A stretch of 64,000 bases of DNA from Lysobacter_C viscosus (GCF_046600715.1 NZ_JBJMAV010000003.1:186001-250000), one strand, 5' to 3'. Numbered from the stretch's first letter, positions 18,964-28,472 are shown. The notes: generated by a model not told the origin, from the letters alone. Numbers and translations are program-made.

Positions 18964-21321
18964 ATGAATATCAGGGTTGCATGGGTGCTGGCACTGGCCG
19001 TCCTGGCGGGCTGCTCGAGCGAATGGACCGCGGGCCTTGGCCAGCAGCAGGTCGGGGCGACCGATCCGGCGGCGGGTTTCGAGGGGTCCCTGCCACTCGC
19101 CGACAATGCCCGCAAGCCGCGGACGGGCGGCTTCGCCGGCGCACCTGACCGGGGTGACCTTCTGCAGTATCCGGCCGAGCCGGTCGTGCGACGCACCGGG
19201 GCCTACACCTGGCACTCTGCCGGCCTCAGCGAAGAGCACGCCATGCGCGCCATCGTGGAAGGACGGATGGGCGTCACCGCACCCGACGGCACTCCGATCG
19301 CACTCGACTACGTGCGCCATGTGGAACACCCCGACGGCAACTGGAGCTGGATCGGCCGCAACGCGGACGCGCCCGGCCAGGACGCGGTGGTCACGTTTGG
19401 TCCGGAAGCGGTCTTCGGCTCGATCCCGCAGGGGGGCGAGCTGCCGCCGCTGCGCCTGACCATGGCCGATGGCTCGGGCTGGGTGGTATCCGCCGATCCG
19501 CGGCAACTGTCCCTGATCCGCAACGAAGCCACCCATCCCACCCGGCCCGACTACCTGGTGCCGCCGAAGCTCTCGTCGGCCGGAACGACTGCCGGCGGCA
19601 TGACCATGGCCGGCGCGCAGGCCCAGTCCGCCACCACCAGCGCGACCACCACGGTCGACGTACTGGTCGGTTACACCCAGGGCTTCGCCAGCGCACGCGG
19701 CGGTACCTCGGCCGCGGTCACCCGCGTCCATAACCTGGTGGACATCACCAACCAGGCGTACGTCAACAGCCAGGTCGATGCACGGCTGCGGCTGGTGCAT
19801 TCGATGCAGGTGACCTATCCGGACACCAATGACAACGGCACCGCGCTCGAGGAGCTGACCGGCTTCCAGGCGCCGTCGACCCGGACCACGCCGGCGCCGG
19901 CTTTCAATGGCCTGCGCGCCGCACGCGACCAGTACGGCGCCGACTTGGTTGTGCTCGTGCGCAGGTTCCAGACACCCGAAAACCAGGGCTGCGGCATCGC
20001 CTGGTTGATCGGCGGTGGCAGGTCGGGCATCGAGCAGCGCGACGAGTTCTTCGGCTACTCGGTGGTCGGCGACGGCCAGGACGAGGGCACCGACGGCAAG
20101 ACCTATTTCTGCCGCGAGGAAACGTTCGCCCACGAAGTCGGCCACAACATGGGCTCCCAGCATGACCGGGAAACCGCGACGGATGAAAGCGACGGCTTGA
20201 AGTACGGCGTGTTCGATTACTCGTTCGGCCACAAGACCGATGCAGTAGCGGGCAATCTCTATACCGTCATGGCATACGGCGACTCGGGGCAGACTTCGTA
20301 CCGTGTCTTCTCCAATCCCTCGATCACCTATTGCGGCGGTCGCGCGTGTGGCGTGGCCAACCAGGCCGACAATGCGCGCAGCCTGCGGCAGGTCATCCCG
20401 ACCCTGGCGTCGTTCCGCGGCACCGTGATCGTGGATGCGCCTACGGTGCTGCCGAAGCTCGATGTCGACGGGAGTGGCAGCACCGACCTGATGTGGTTCA
20501 AGCCCGGCTCGGTCGGCATCTGGCTGATGCGCGGCTACACGGTTACCGGACAGGACGTGTATTCCCCGGCCAGCAACCTGATCCCGTACGTCGAAGGCGA
20601 GTTCAACGACACAGATGGCCGTGACATCGCCCTGCGCGACAACACCGGCAAGCTGATCTTCTGGCTGGGCGGCCCCACCTACCGGCGTTCGCCGACCGAG
20701 TACGCGATGTCCCTCGGCTGGCGGTTGCAGGCGTCGGGGGACCACAACGGCGACGGCATCTCCGACCTGTACTGGCGCAGCGCGGCGGACGGCCGGTTGA
20801 TGTACTGGCAGATGGGTGCCAACCAGCAGCGCGTGTCGTACCGGGCGTTTGCCCAGTCGCCCGACGCCGACCTGCTGATGTCGGGCGATTTCAATGGCGA
20901 CGGGCGCAGCGACCTGTTCTTCCGCACCCGGGCGGACGGTGCCTCGGAGATCTGGCTGTCCAGCGGCACCGGCTACACGATCGTGCCGCAGGGTTCGATG
21001 TCGAAGTATTGGCGACCGGCCGGTGCGGCCGACTATGACGGCGACGGCGACGATGACCTGGTATGGCGCAGCTCCATCGATCACCGGGTGCTGGTGTGGA
21101 TCATGGAAGACGGCGTCCGCCAGGACCTGGCCGTGTTCAATTCCGAAAGCGACCGCCAACTGATGATGGTGGGCTACCTCAACGACGACAGGCGGCTGGA
21201 CCTGGTCTGGCGGCGTGCCGATGGCGCCGTGAGCACCTGGCTCAACACCGGCAGCGGATTCGAGAGCCGGTACGTCGGCGTCCGTGACACTTCGTGGTCG
21301 CTTTTCGTCGGCGGCAGGTAG
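18964..21321 (+). CDS. Lipoprotein metalloprotease of the metzincin type with VCBS/FG-GAP-like repeats
   Basis: 785 residues. The N-terminus has a lipobox VLAGC, so it is probably anchored in the outer membrane. The catalytic zinc site HEVGHNMGSQHD begins at His390 (H390, E391, H394, H400), followed by a Met-turn (VMAYGD near 437), which makes it a reprolysin-like metzincin. About 200 residues before it form a prodomain. After residue 490 come four or five repeats with the GDFNGDGRSDLFF pattern, as in FG-GAP/VCBS beta-propeller units that bind calcium. It would cleave proteins at the cell surface or after release. I chose the ATG with AGGGGG seven bases upstream over an earlier TTG. Confidence 0.85.
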   Translation: MNIRVAWVLALAVLAGCSSEWTAGLGQQQVGATDPAAGFEGSLPLADNARKPRTGGFAGAPDRGDLLQYPAEPVVRRTGAYTWHSAGLSEEHAMRAIVEGRMGVTAPDGTPIALDYVRHVEHPDGNWSWIGRNADAPGQDAVVTFGPEAVFGSIPQGGELPPLRLTMADGSGWVVSADPRQLSLIRNEATHPTRPDYLVPPKLSSAGTTAGGMTMAGAQAQSATTSATTTVDVLVGYTQGFASARGGTSAAVTRVHNLVDITNQAYVNSQVDARLRLVHSMQVTYPDTNDNGTALEELTGFQAPSTRTTPAPAFNGLRAARDQYGADLVVLVRRFQTPENQGCGIAWLIGGGRSGIEQRDEFFGYSVVGDGQDEGTDGKTYFCREETFAHEVGHNMGSQHDRETATDESDGLKYGVFDYSFGHKTDAVAGNLYTVMAYGDSGQTSYRVFSNPSITYCGGRACGVANQADNARSLRQVIPTLASFRGTVIVDAPTVLPKLDVDGSGSTDLMWFKPGSVGIWLMRGYTVTGQDVYSPASNLIPYVEGEFNDTDGRDIALRDNTGKLIFWLGGPTYRRSPTEYAMSLGWRLQASGDHNGDGISDLYWRSAADGRLMYWQMGANQQRVSYRAFAQSPDADLLMSGDFNGDGRSDLFFRTRADGASEIWLSSGTGYTIVPQGSMSKYWRPAGAADYDGDGDDDLVWRSSIDHRVLVWIMEDGVRQDLAVFNSESDRQLMMVGYLNDDRRLDLVWRRADGAVSTWLNTGSGFESRYVGVRDTSWSLFVGGR

Positions 21322-21983
21322 GCCGCCACAGCCCCGCCCCCGGGGGGCGCATAAGGCGGCGTCGGGACCGGCCGGGGAAGTCCGGCCCCGGTCCGGGAGA
21401 AGGTACGCAGGACGTCAGACGCCGCGAGAGCAGTTCCGGGGGCGCGGCTCGCCCGCCCGTCCCTTCGTGCGCCTGTCTGGTGAAGCCGCTCGAAGGGCCG
21501 GAACCCGGACGCCTGGACACCCGTCGCGCATCCGTTCTGGCAATGAGGTCTCTTGCCCGGCAGTTCGCGGGATGGGTCCGTGGTCCGAACGGGATCCCAC
21601 CGCGACCGGGCGCTGCCGAGGGTGGCGTGGCTGCCTCGGGGAGTGCAGGACTGCCCAGGGGACTGGCGCCGCTGCAGGCGACATAACGCGATGGTCATCC
21701 GGGGCGTCCGGGCATTCGATGGATCGGGTCTTTGCGCCCGCCCTGATCGGATTCTGCGGCGACCGCGCCAGAAGGGTAGCCAATCCGGCCAGCAAGCCGG
21801 GCAACATTTGACGCGGGCATCCGCAACCTTCGCCATTCGGCCAGCCAGGTACTTGGACGCACGACAGCCGCGCGCCCAGGGCCTCGCGGCGCCGGGATCC
21901 TCTAGACTTGCCGGTTGCCACGCCCAGCCCGCGACCGTTGCCGCGGGGGCGTCGGGCGCGCACGACGCAGAGACGGGAACCCC
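21322..21983 (+). other. 662-bp gap without a recognisable gene
   Basis: Several frames are open but none has a family resemblance or a supported start. A short hairpin (GGCCGG, six-base loop, CCGGCC) lies at 21370-21387, about 50 bases after the protease stop, and could be its terminator though it lacks a T-run. Near the right end TAGACT at 21903-21908 could be the -10 box of the anion carrier gene. Confidence 0.5.
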
Positions 21984-23759
21984 ATGGCGGCACTGGAATG
22001 GCAGGGATGGCTGACGATCGGCGTGGTGCTGGCCACGCTGGGCCTGCTCCTGTGGGAGCGCATCGGGCCCCATAGGGTATTGCTCGGCGCGGTGGCGGTG
22101 CTGATCGGCAGCGGCGTGCTTGCGCCGGCGCAGGCGCTTGCCGGCTTCTGGAACCGCGGCGTGCTGACGGTGGCCGTGCTGTTCGTACTGGTGGCCGCGT
22201 TGCGCACGACCGGTGCGATCCGCTGGATCGGCGACTGGGTGCTGGGCCGGCCGCGCGGCGAATTCCTCGCCCAGGCGCGCACCATGGCCATCAGTGCACC
22301 GCTGTCGGCCTTCATCAACAACACGCCGATCGTGGCGATGCTGACATCGGCCGTGGAGCAGTGGAGCCGCCGCAGCCGGGTGCCCCCGTCCAAGCTGCTC
22401 ATGCCCATGAACTACGCCACCGTGCTGGGCGGGATGTGCACCCTGGTGGGCACCAGCACCAACCTGATCGTCGCCGGCCTGGTGCTGCAGCAGCCCGGGA
22501 TGCGGCCGTTGGACATGTTCGACCCGCTGGCGGTGGGCGCAGCCGCGGCACTGGCCGGCATGGCGTACCTGTTGACGGTCGGGCGCTGGCTGCTCCCCAA
22601 CCGCGTCTCGGCAGTCCAGCAGGCCAGCCGGACCGGGGAATTCGCAGTGGAGATGCTGGTCGAGGACGCGGGCCCGGTCGCCGGCCGCAGCATCGAAGAG
22701 GCCGGCCTGCGCCACCTGTCGGGCTCATACCTGGTGGAGTTGTGGCGGGGGGGCGTCCCGCGCTTCGCGGTTGCGCCCGAGACGGTGCTCGAGGCGGGCG
22801 ACCGCCTGGTCTTCGTGGGCGTGACCGACGCGGTGCGCGAGCTGCGGCGGGTCGCGGGCCTGCGCCCGGCCACCGACCAGCTGTTCAAGCTGGAAGGCGA
22901 TGGCCGCAGGACGCTGGTCGAGCTGGTCCTGTCCCGGTACTCCCCCGCCGTGGGGCACACCCTGGTCCAGTCCAGCTTCCGCAGCGTCTACAACGCGGCG
23001 GTGATCGCGGTGTCGAGGCATGGGCGCCGGATGGAGGGCAAGCCCGGCGAAGCGCAGTTGCAGGCCGGCGATACGCTTCTGGTCGAGACCGACCCGGGTT
23101 TCCCCCGCCGCCACGGCAGTTCCGCCGACTTCCTGCTGGTCAACGAAGTGGACGGCGCTCCCCACGTGGATCGGCCGCGGGCGCTGGTGTCGCTGGCGCT
23201 GGTCGGGGTGATGATCCTGGCCAACACGGTGCTGGGCGTCGACATCCTGTATTCGGCCCTGGCGGCCGCCATCCTGGCGGTGGCGACGGGCTGCGTGGGC
23301 GTCGAGGAATTGCGGCGCAGCGTCGACCTGCGGCTGCTGCTGGTCATCGCCTGCTCGTTCGCGCTGGGCGCGGCGATCGATCGCAGCGGGGTGGCGGCCC
23401 TGGTGGCGGGCTACCTCAGCGGCTGGGCGTCCGCCGACCCGTTCTGGACGCTGGTGCTGGTGTACGTGGTGGCGGTGCTGTTCACCGAACTGCTGACCAA
23501 CAATGCCGCGGCGGTGCTCATGTTTCCCATCGGGCTTTCAGCGGCCGGGCAACTGGGGGTGGACCCGATGCCGTTCGTGATGGCGGTGATGATGGGGGCC
23601 TCGGCCGGCTTCATGACGCCGATCGGTTACCAGACCAACCTGATGATCTACGGGCCCGGGGGCTACCGTTTCGTCGATTACCTGCGGGTGGGCGGGCCGC
23701 TGTCGCTGGTCGTCGGACTGGCCGTGCTGTGGGCGATCCCGGTGTTCTGGCCCTTCTGA
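21984..23759 (+). CDS. SLC13/DASS-family anion carrier with two RCK_C (TrkA-C) domains
   Basis: 591 residues. Membrane helices fill residues 5-190 and 400-590. The two substrate-binding hairpin signatures of the family are present: FINNTPIV with GTSTNL, and TNNAAA with PIGYQTN. Between them, about residues 205-385, lie two soluble TrkA-C-like domains (for example VEMLVEDAGPVAGRSIEEAGL). This architecture is common in bacterial transporters annotated as sulfate or dicarboxylate carriers. Because cysD starts 101 bp downstream, sulfate uptake for PAPS synthesis is a reasonable guess, but the substrate is not shown by the sequence. Confidence 0.85.
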   Translation: MAALEWQGWLTIGVVLATLGLLLWERIGPHRVLLGAVAVLIGSGVLAPAQALAGFWNRGVLTVAVLFVLVAALRTTGAIRWIGDWVLGRPRGEFLAQARTMAISAPLSAFINNTPIVAMLTSAVEQWSRRSRVPPSKLLMPMNYATVLGGMCTLVGTSTNLIVAGLVLQQPGMRPLDMFDPLAVGAAAALAGMAYLLTVGRWLLPNRVSAVQQASRTGEFAVEMLVEDAGPVAGRSIEEAGLRHLSGSYLVELWRGGVPRFAVAPETVLEAGDRLVFVGVTDAVRELRRVAGLRPATDQLFKLEGDGRRTLVELVLSRYSPAVGHTLVQSSFRSVYNAAVIAVSRHGRRMEGKPGEAQLQAGDTLLVETDPGFPRRHGSSADFLLVNEVDGAPHVDRPRALVSLALVGVMILANTVLGVDILYSALAAAILAVATGCVGVEELRRSVDLRLLLVIACSFALGAAIDRSGVAALVAGYLSGWASADPFWTLVLVYVVAVLFTELLTNNAAAVLMFPIGLSAAGQLGVDPMPFVMAVMMGASAGFMTPIGYQTNLMIYGPGGYRFVDYLRVGGPLSLVVGLAVLWAIPVFWPF

Positions 23760-23810
23760 CCCTTGCCTGGCGCGACCGCCGCCCGGGTGCCTCCGGGTGC
23801 CGCGGGCCGC

Positions 23811-23816
23811 TAGAAT
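23811..23816 (+). promoter_or_regulatory. Possible -10 element of cysDNC
   Basis: TAGAAT lies 45 bases before the cysD ATG, in an otherwise GC-only gap. It fits the weak TAnAAT -10 boxes common in this family. No clear -35 box. Confidence 0.3.
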
Positions 23817-23860
23817 GCCCGCTCCCCCGTACGTCGACGCAACAAGGACAGTCCCTGCCA

Positions 23861-24772
23861 ATGCCGGACCCGCACGCTCTCTCCCACCTGGACCGGCTCG
23901 AAGCCGAAAGCATCCACATCCTGCGCGAGGTCGCGGCCGAGTTCCGCAACCCGGTGATGATGTACTCGGTCGGCAAGGACAGCTCGGTGCTGTTGCACCT
24001 GCTGGTGAAGGCCTTCTATCCCGCCCGGCCGCCGATCCCGCTGCTGCACGTGGACACCGGCTGGAAATTCCGCGAGATGATCGCGTTCCGTGACCGCCGC
24101 GCGGCCGAGTGCGGCGTTGAACTGCGCGCCTGGTCCAACCCCGACGGCATCGCCCAGGGCATCGGCCCCGTCACCCACGGCGCCACGGTCCACACCGACG
24201 TGATGAAGACCCAGGCACTCAAGCAGGCGCTGGACAAGTGGGGCTTCGATGCGGCGATCGGCGGTGCGCGGCGCGACGAGGAGAAGTCGCGGGCGAAGGA
24301 GCGCATCTTCAGCTTCCGCAACGCCCAGCACCGCTGGGATCCGAAGAGCCAGCGCCCGGAGCTCTGGGACCTCTACAACACCCGCATCCACAAGGGCGAA
24401 TCGGTGCGGGTGTTCCCGATCTCCAACTGGACCGAGCTGGATGTCTGGCTCTACATCTTCCGGGAGAAGATCCCGGTGCCCTCGCTGTATTTCGCCCGCG
24501 AGCGTCCCGTGGTCGAACGCGACGGCGCACTGATCATGGTCGACGACGATCGCCTGCCGCTGCTGCCGGGCGAGTCGCCGGTGCTGCGCCAGGTCCGCTT
24601 CCGCACGCTGGGCTGCTACCCGCTCACCGGGGCGATCGAGTCCGACGCCGACACGCTGGAAAAGATCATCGCCGAGATGCTGGTCTCGACCACGTCCGAG
24701 CGGCAGGGACGGGTCATCGACCAGGACCCGTCCGCGTCGATGGAAAAGAAGAAGCAGGAGGGCTATTTCTGA
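23861..24772 (+). CDS. cysD: Sulfate adenylyltransferase subunit 2
   Basis: 303 residues. It catalyses formation of adenosine 5'-phosphosulfate (APS) from ATP and sulfate, driven by the GTPase CysN. Its PP-loop SVGKDSSVLLHLL begins near residue 37, and RRDEEKSRAKERIFSFR near 135-151 is the family's second signature. It ends KKKQEGYF, the usual C-terminus. The stop overlaps the cysNC start by one base. The open frame upstream through the carrier gene is a shadow. Function: the first step of sulfate activation, for cysteine synthesis or sulfotransferases. Confidence 0.97.
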   Translation: MPDPHALSHLDRLEAESIHILREVAAEFRNPVMMYSVGKDSSVLLHLLVKAFYPARPPIPLLHVDTGWKFREMIAFRDRRAAECGVELRAWSNPDGIAQGIGPVTHGATVHTDVMKTQALKQALDKWGFDAAIGGARRDEEKSRAKERIFSFRNAQHRWDPKSQRPELWDLYNTRIHKGESVRVFPISNWTELDVWLYIFREKIPVPSLYFARERPVVERDGALIMVDDDRLPLLPGESPVLRQVRFRTLGCYPLTGAIESDADTLEKIIAEMLVSTTSERQGRVIDQDPSASMEKKKQEGYF

Positions 24773-26667
24773 TGAACCAGCCGAGCACGCTCGACGACCC
24801 CACTGCCCAGGTCGCCACCTACCTGCAACAACACGAGACCAAGGACCTGCTGCGCTTCATCACCTGCGGCAGCGTCGACGACGGCAAGAGCACGCTGATC
24901 GGCCGCCTGTTGCACGACACCAAGCTGCTGCTGGACGACCAGGTCGCAGCGCTGGAAGCCGACAGCCGCCGCCACGGGACGCAGGGCGACGACATCGATT
25001 TCGCGCTGCTGGTCGACGGCCTCGCCGCCGAGCGCGAGCAGGGCATCACCATCGACGTCGCCTACCGGTTTTTCGGTACCGACCAGCGCAAGTTCATCGT
25101 CGCCGACTGCCCGGGGCACGAGCAGTACACCCGCAACATGGCCACCGGCGCATCGACCGCGGACCTGGCCATCGTGCTGGTGGATGCGCGCAAGGGCCTG
25201 CTGACGCAGACCCGCCGGCACAGCTACATCGTCTCCCTGCTGGGCATCCGCCACGTCGTGCTGGCCATCAACAAGATGGACCTGGTGGACTACGACCAGG
25301 GCACGTTCGATGCCATCGAGGCCGGCTACCGCGAACTCGCCGGTCAACTGGGCATTCCCCACGTCACCGCCATCCCGCTGTCGGCGCTGCGCGGCGACAA
25401 CATGCTGGAACCGTCCGCGGCGATGCCGTGGTACGACGGGCCGCAGCTGTTGGGCCATCTCGAGACCGTCGAGGTCGAGCGCGCCGCAACCGGCGAGGCG
25501 TTCCGCATGCCGGTGCAGTGGGTGTGCCGGCCCAACCACGAGTTCCGTGGCTTCGCCGGCACCGTGGTGGCGGGCGTGGTCGAACCGGGCATGGACATCG
25601 CCGTGCTTCCCTCGGGCCGGCGCTCCAAGGTCGCCCGCGTCGTCACCCAGGACGGCGACCTGGCCCGCGCCACCGCGGGCCAGGCGGTGACGCTGACGCT
25701 GGCCGACGAAGTCGATGCCAGCCGCGGCGACGTCATCGCCGCCGCGTCCAGCCCGCCGGAAGTGGCCGACCAGTTCGCCGCGCACCTGCTGTGGATGGAC
25801 GACCAGCCACTGCTGCCCGGGCGGCCCTACTGGCTGAAGATCGGCAGCCGCACCGTCGGCGCCCAGGTCACCGAGATCAAGCACAAGGTCGACGTCAACA
25901 CCCAGGACCAGCTCGCGGCCAAGCACCTGGAGCTCAACGAAGTCGCCTACTGCAATCTTTACCTGGACCAGCCGGTCGCGTTCGAGAAGTACGCCGACAA
26001 CCGCCAGCTGGGTGCCTTCATCCTGATCGACCGGCAGACCAACGCCACCGTCGCGGCAGGCACGCTGGACTTCGCCCTGCGCCGCGCCGGCAACATCCAC
26101 TGGCAGCACGTGGACGTCGACAAGGCGGCGCGCGCGCGCATCAAGCACCAGACGCCGCGCTGCGTCTGGTTCACCGGCCTGTCGGGCTCGGGCAAGTCCA
26201 CCATCGCCAACCTGGTGGAGAAGAAGCTGCTCGCCCAGGGCCTGCACACCTACATCCTGGACGGCGACAACGTCCGCCACGGGCTCAACAAGGACCTGGG
26301 CTTCACCGACGAGGACCGGGTGGAGAACATCCGCCGCGTGGCCGAGGTGGCCCGGCTGATGGTCGATGCCGGCCTGATCGTGCTGGTCAGCTTCATCTCG
26401 CCGTTCCGCGCCGAGCGGCGCATGGCGCGGGAGATGTTCGAGATCGGCGAGTTCGTCGAGGTGTTCGTGGACACGCCACTGGAAGTGGCCGAGCAGCGCG
26501 ACGTCAAGGGGCTCTATGCGAAGGCGCGCGCAGGCCAGCTGCAGAACTTCACCGGCGTGGATTCGGATTACGAGCCGCCAACCGACCCCGAGCTGAGGCT
26601 GGACACGGTCGGGTGCAGTGCCACCGACGCGGCCGCAGCGGTCATCGCGAAGCTCGCCGACGGTTAA
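24772..26667 (+). CDS. cysNC: Bifunctional sulfate adenylyltransferase subunit 1 / APS kinase
   Basis: 631 residues, a CysN-CysC fusion. The N-terminal GTPase has GSVDDGKSTLIGRL near 36, DCPGHEQYTRNM near 118-129 and NKMD near 172, with EF-Tu-like beta domains to about 435. From about 464 the APS kinase domain follows, with P-loop GLSGSGKST and LDGDNVRHGLN. So with CysD it makes PAPS directly from sulfate. Fused CysNC is frequent where PAPS feeds sulfotransferases, as in rhizobial NodQ, but it is also ordinary in xanthomonads. The next gene starts 10 bp later. Confidence 0.97.
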   Translation: MNQPSTLDDPTAQVATYLQQHETKDLLRFITCGSVDDGKSTLIGRLLHDTKLLLDDQVAALEADSRRHGTQGDDIDFALLVDGLAAEREQGITIDVAYRFFGTDQRKFIVADCPGHEQYTRNMATGASTADLAIVLVDARKGLLTQTRRHSYIVSLLGIRHVVLAINKMDLVDYDQGTFDAIEAGYRELAGQLGIPHVTAIPLSALRGDNMLEPSAAMPWYDGPQLLGHLETVEVERAATGEAFRMPVQWVCRPNHEFRGFAGTVVAGVVEPGMDIAVLPSGRRSKVARVVTQDGDLARATAGQAVTLTLADEVDASRGDVIAAASSPPEVADQFAAHLLWMDDQPLLPGRPYWLKIGSRTVGAQVTEIKHKVDVNTQDQLAAKHLELNEVAYCNLYLDQPVAFEKYADNRQLGAFILIDRQTNATVAAGTLDFALRRAGNIHWQHVDVDKAARARIKHQTPRCVWFTGLSGSGKSTIANLVEKKLLAQGLHTYILDGDNVRHGLNKDLGFTDEDRVENIRRVAEVARLMVDAGLIVLVSFISPFRAERRMAREMFEIGEFVEVFVDTPLEVAEQRDVKGLYAKARAGQLQNFTGVDSDYEPPTDPELRLDTVGCSATDAAAAVIAKLADG

Positions 26668-26677
26668 GGCCGTTGTC

Positions 26678-27838
26678 TTGATCGAGGTCGCCGCCGCCGC
26701 CCTGCTGGTCCTGCTCGCCACCATCCGACTGGGGCCGCGGGGCCCCACCCCCGACGGTAGCCGGCCCAGCTGCCGGTGGGTGCCGTGGGCGTTCATGCTG
26801 GGCCTGGCCGGAGCGGTGGCCGCCCACCATTGGCTGGTGCGTCCACCGGACACCGTGGTCGACGCCGAGTCGACGCGGCTGGTGGAGCATGCGCGGCCGC
26901 GCCTGCTGCAGGCCCTGGATGACCCGCGCACGCATTTGCTGGTGGTGGTCAACGGCGCCAGCTTGACCGCCCGCGGCGTGGATGGGCAGGCGCTGGAGTC
27001 GCGCCTGCGGCGCGAGACCGGCCTGCAGGTGGCGGTCATCCAGTTGTCCCTGGCCGGCGCCAACCACATCGAGCGCCAGGCCATCGCCCGCTCGCTGGTG
27101 AACGGGCTGGACCGCGACGCCCGTCGCCAGCTGTCGTCGATCCCGATGGTCGTGCTCTGGGAGGTCCACCGGGGTTATGACAACGAGCTGCTCGCCATGC
27201 TCGAGGAGAACCGCGGCACCGCGCGCGCCTTCGCCTACCTGGACCCCGCGGGCGCGATGACGTGGTTGCGGGCGGCGGCCTCCAGCGAACGCCCGGCCTT
27301 GCGCGAGCAGGCGCTCGGACTCGCCCCGGTCGTTGCCTGGCACGCGGGCGTGTCGGTGCTGCGGATCGGCAGCAGCCACTGGTTCACCCCCGCCGCCGCG
27401 GTCGAACCGCTCCCGGGCTTCAACCCCGAGACGCGATTGCAGGAGACCGCACGCGTGGTGGGACTGGCGGCCAACGTGGATCGCATGGAAGCGATCGAGT
27501 CCCCCGGCGCGCCGCTGTACATCGACTCCCACCTGCTGCCGGACTACGTGGGCAGTTTCGGCAACCCGCGTGCCCAGGTGGTGTTCTTCTCGCCGCCTTC
27601 CCGGCATGTGGGCCACCTGGCCTACGTGCAGCAGTTCTGCAGCGACCACCGCCAGCGTGTCTGCATCGGCTTCCGCAACCGGGCGTTGCTGGACCGCCTC
27701 GACCACCGTCGTTACTGGGTCGACGGCAGCCACCTCTCGCCCCCGGGCGCGGCGATCTACACCCGGTGGCTGGCCGGCGTGCTCGGGGGCGCGGTGATCC
27801 GGCACGACCTGGCGCGGCAACGCGACGACTACGGCTGA
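26678..27838 (+). CDS. Second membrane-anchored SGNH-like protein, paralogue of the one at 8.8 kb
   Basis: 386 residues if it starts at the TTG with TAAGG nine bases upstream; an ATG inside cysNC is the other choice but overlaps by 50 bp. It has N-terminal hydrophobic segments, GAS with Ser95 after a beta strand, a shared GANHIERQ stretch, and Asp349/His352 (DGSH) near the end, at the same distances as the paralogue (GANHFERSW, DARH). I read these as SGNH blocks I and V. No MBOAT gene is beside it; it is 10 bp after cysNC, so it is probably in the sulfate-activation operon. Role unknown; periplasmic acyl or ester chemistry on a glycan is inference. Confidence 0.65.
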   Translation: MIEVAAAALLVLLATIRLGPRGPTPDGSRPSCRWVPWAFMLGLAGAVAAHHWLVRPPDTVVDAESTRLVEHARPRLLQALDDPRTHLLVVVNGASLTARGVDGQALESRLRRETGLQVAVIQLSLAGANHIERQAIARSLVNGLDRDARRQLSSIPMVVLWEVHRGYDNELLAMLEENRGTARAFAYLDPAGAMTWLRAAASSERPALREQALGLAPVVAWHAGVSVLRIGSSHWFTPAAAVEPLPGFNPETRLQETARVVGLAANVDRMEAIESPGAPLYIDSHLLPDYVGSFGNPRAQVVFFSPPSRHVGHLAYVQQFCSDHRQRVCIGFRNRALLDRLDHRRYWVDGSHLSPPGAAIYTRWLAGVLGGAVIRHDLARQRDDYG

Positions 27839-28472
27839 GCGGGGCCTGGCCGGTCCAGTGAAATCACGAACCGGGCCGCCAGCCGGTCCGCCTCTGTATC
27901 AGGTCAACCCAGCGTTCGGGAAACTCAAACGAAGGGCATGCAAACAAGGAGCCAAATGCATGCAGCAGACGCCCCAGCCGAAGCGGTGTCGTGTGCGTTC
28001 CCCACGTCAATGCAGGGTCTTCTGACTCCCGCGACCACGCAACGATAAGCTCCTCCGGGAACTGGAGCGGGCGTGCCTGGCGGTGCTGCAGATGCAGCGC
28101 GGTATAGAGACTGACGAGGGCCAGGGACTGATGGTGCCAACGCCAATTTACATTGCGCCGGACGTCCCACGAGAGCATTTCAAAAATGGGACGGAGCGGT
28201 GGTCTACACGGATTGGCTTGCACAAGGGCTGTCCGCTGCGATCACTCGCCAAGGAATGGCAACGATGCCTGATGGCGCCAATCGATGATTGATTTGGGGC
28301 GCATCTCTAGTGATCTGGAATTTGGAAGCGAGCGCAGGTACGCGTTCTTCGGCATCAAGCCTTGAGCTTATTCGGGCGGCGGTCTCGGTTTTGGCGCCTC
28401 TGTAGCCGTGGTGAAATGTGGAGTTAAGGCGATATCCAAGTTGATGCGTGTCAACTACAGGGAGACATTATT
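27839..28472. other. Compositionally atypical gap of about 630 bp
   Basis: This stretch is clearly richer in A and T than the flanking genes. It holds one weak minus-strand open frame (27864-28223, listed separately) and no recognisable mobile-element ends. The right part leads into the TTG start of the methyltransferase. Confidence 0.5.
27864..28223 (-). CDS. Hypothetical protein, doubtful
   Basis: A 119-residue open frame with a GTG start and no visible ribosome site. The product is rich in Trp, Arg and Leu (DVRRNVNWRWHHQ, FPERWVDLIQRRTGW) and matches nothing I know. It could be a remnant of a transferred gene or a chance frame in the atypical gap. Confidence 0.25.
   Translation of the reverse strand: MQANPCRPPLRPIFEMLSWDVRRNVNWRWHHQSLALVSLYTALHLQHRQARPLQFPEELIVAWSRESEDPALTWGTHTTPLRLGRLLHAFGSLFACPSFEFPERWVDLIQRRTGWRPGS

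Noticed and set aside
18100..21159. 1019-residue minus-strand open frame
   Set aside because: Antisense to scoB and the metalloprotease; sequence is His/Arg/Val-rich filler without domain motifs.
21415..21993. 192-residue minus-strand frame in the gap before the anion carrier
   Set aside because: Pro/Arg-rich, no ribosome site, no family; kept as an unexplained gap.
24763..27084. 773-residue minus-strand open frame
   Set aside because: Shadow of cysNC and the SGNH gene, which have unmistakable motifs.
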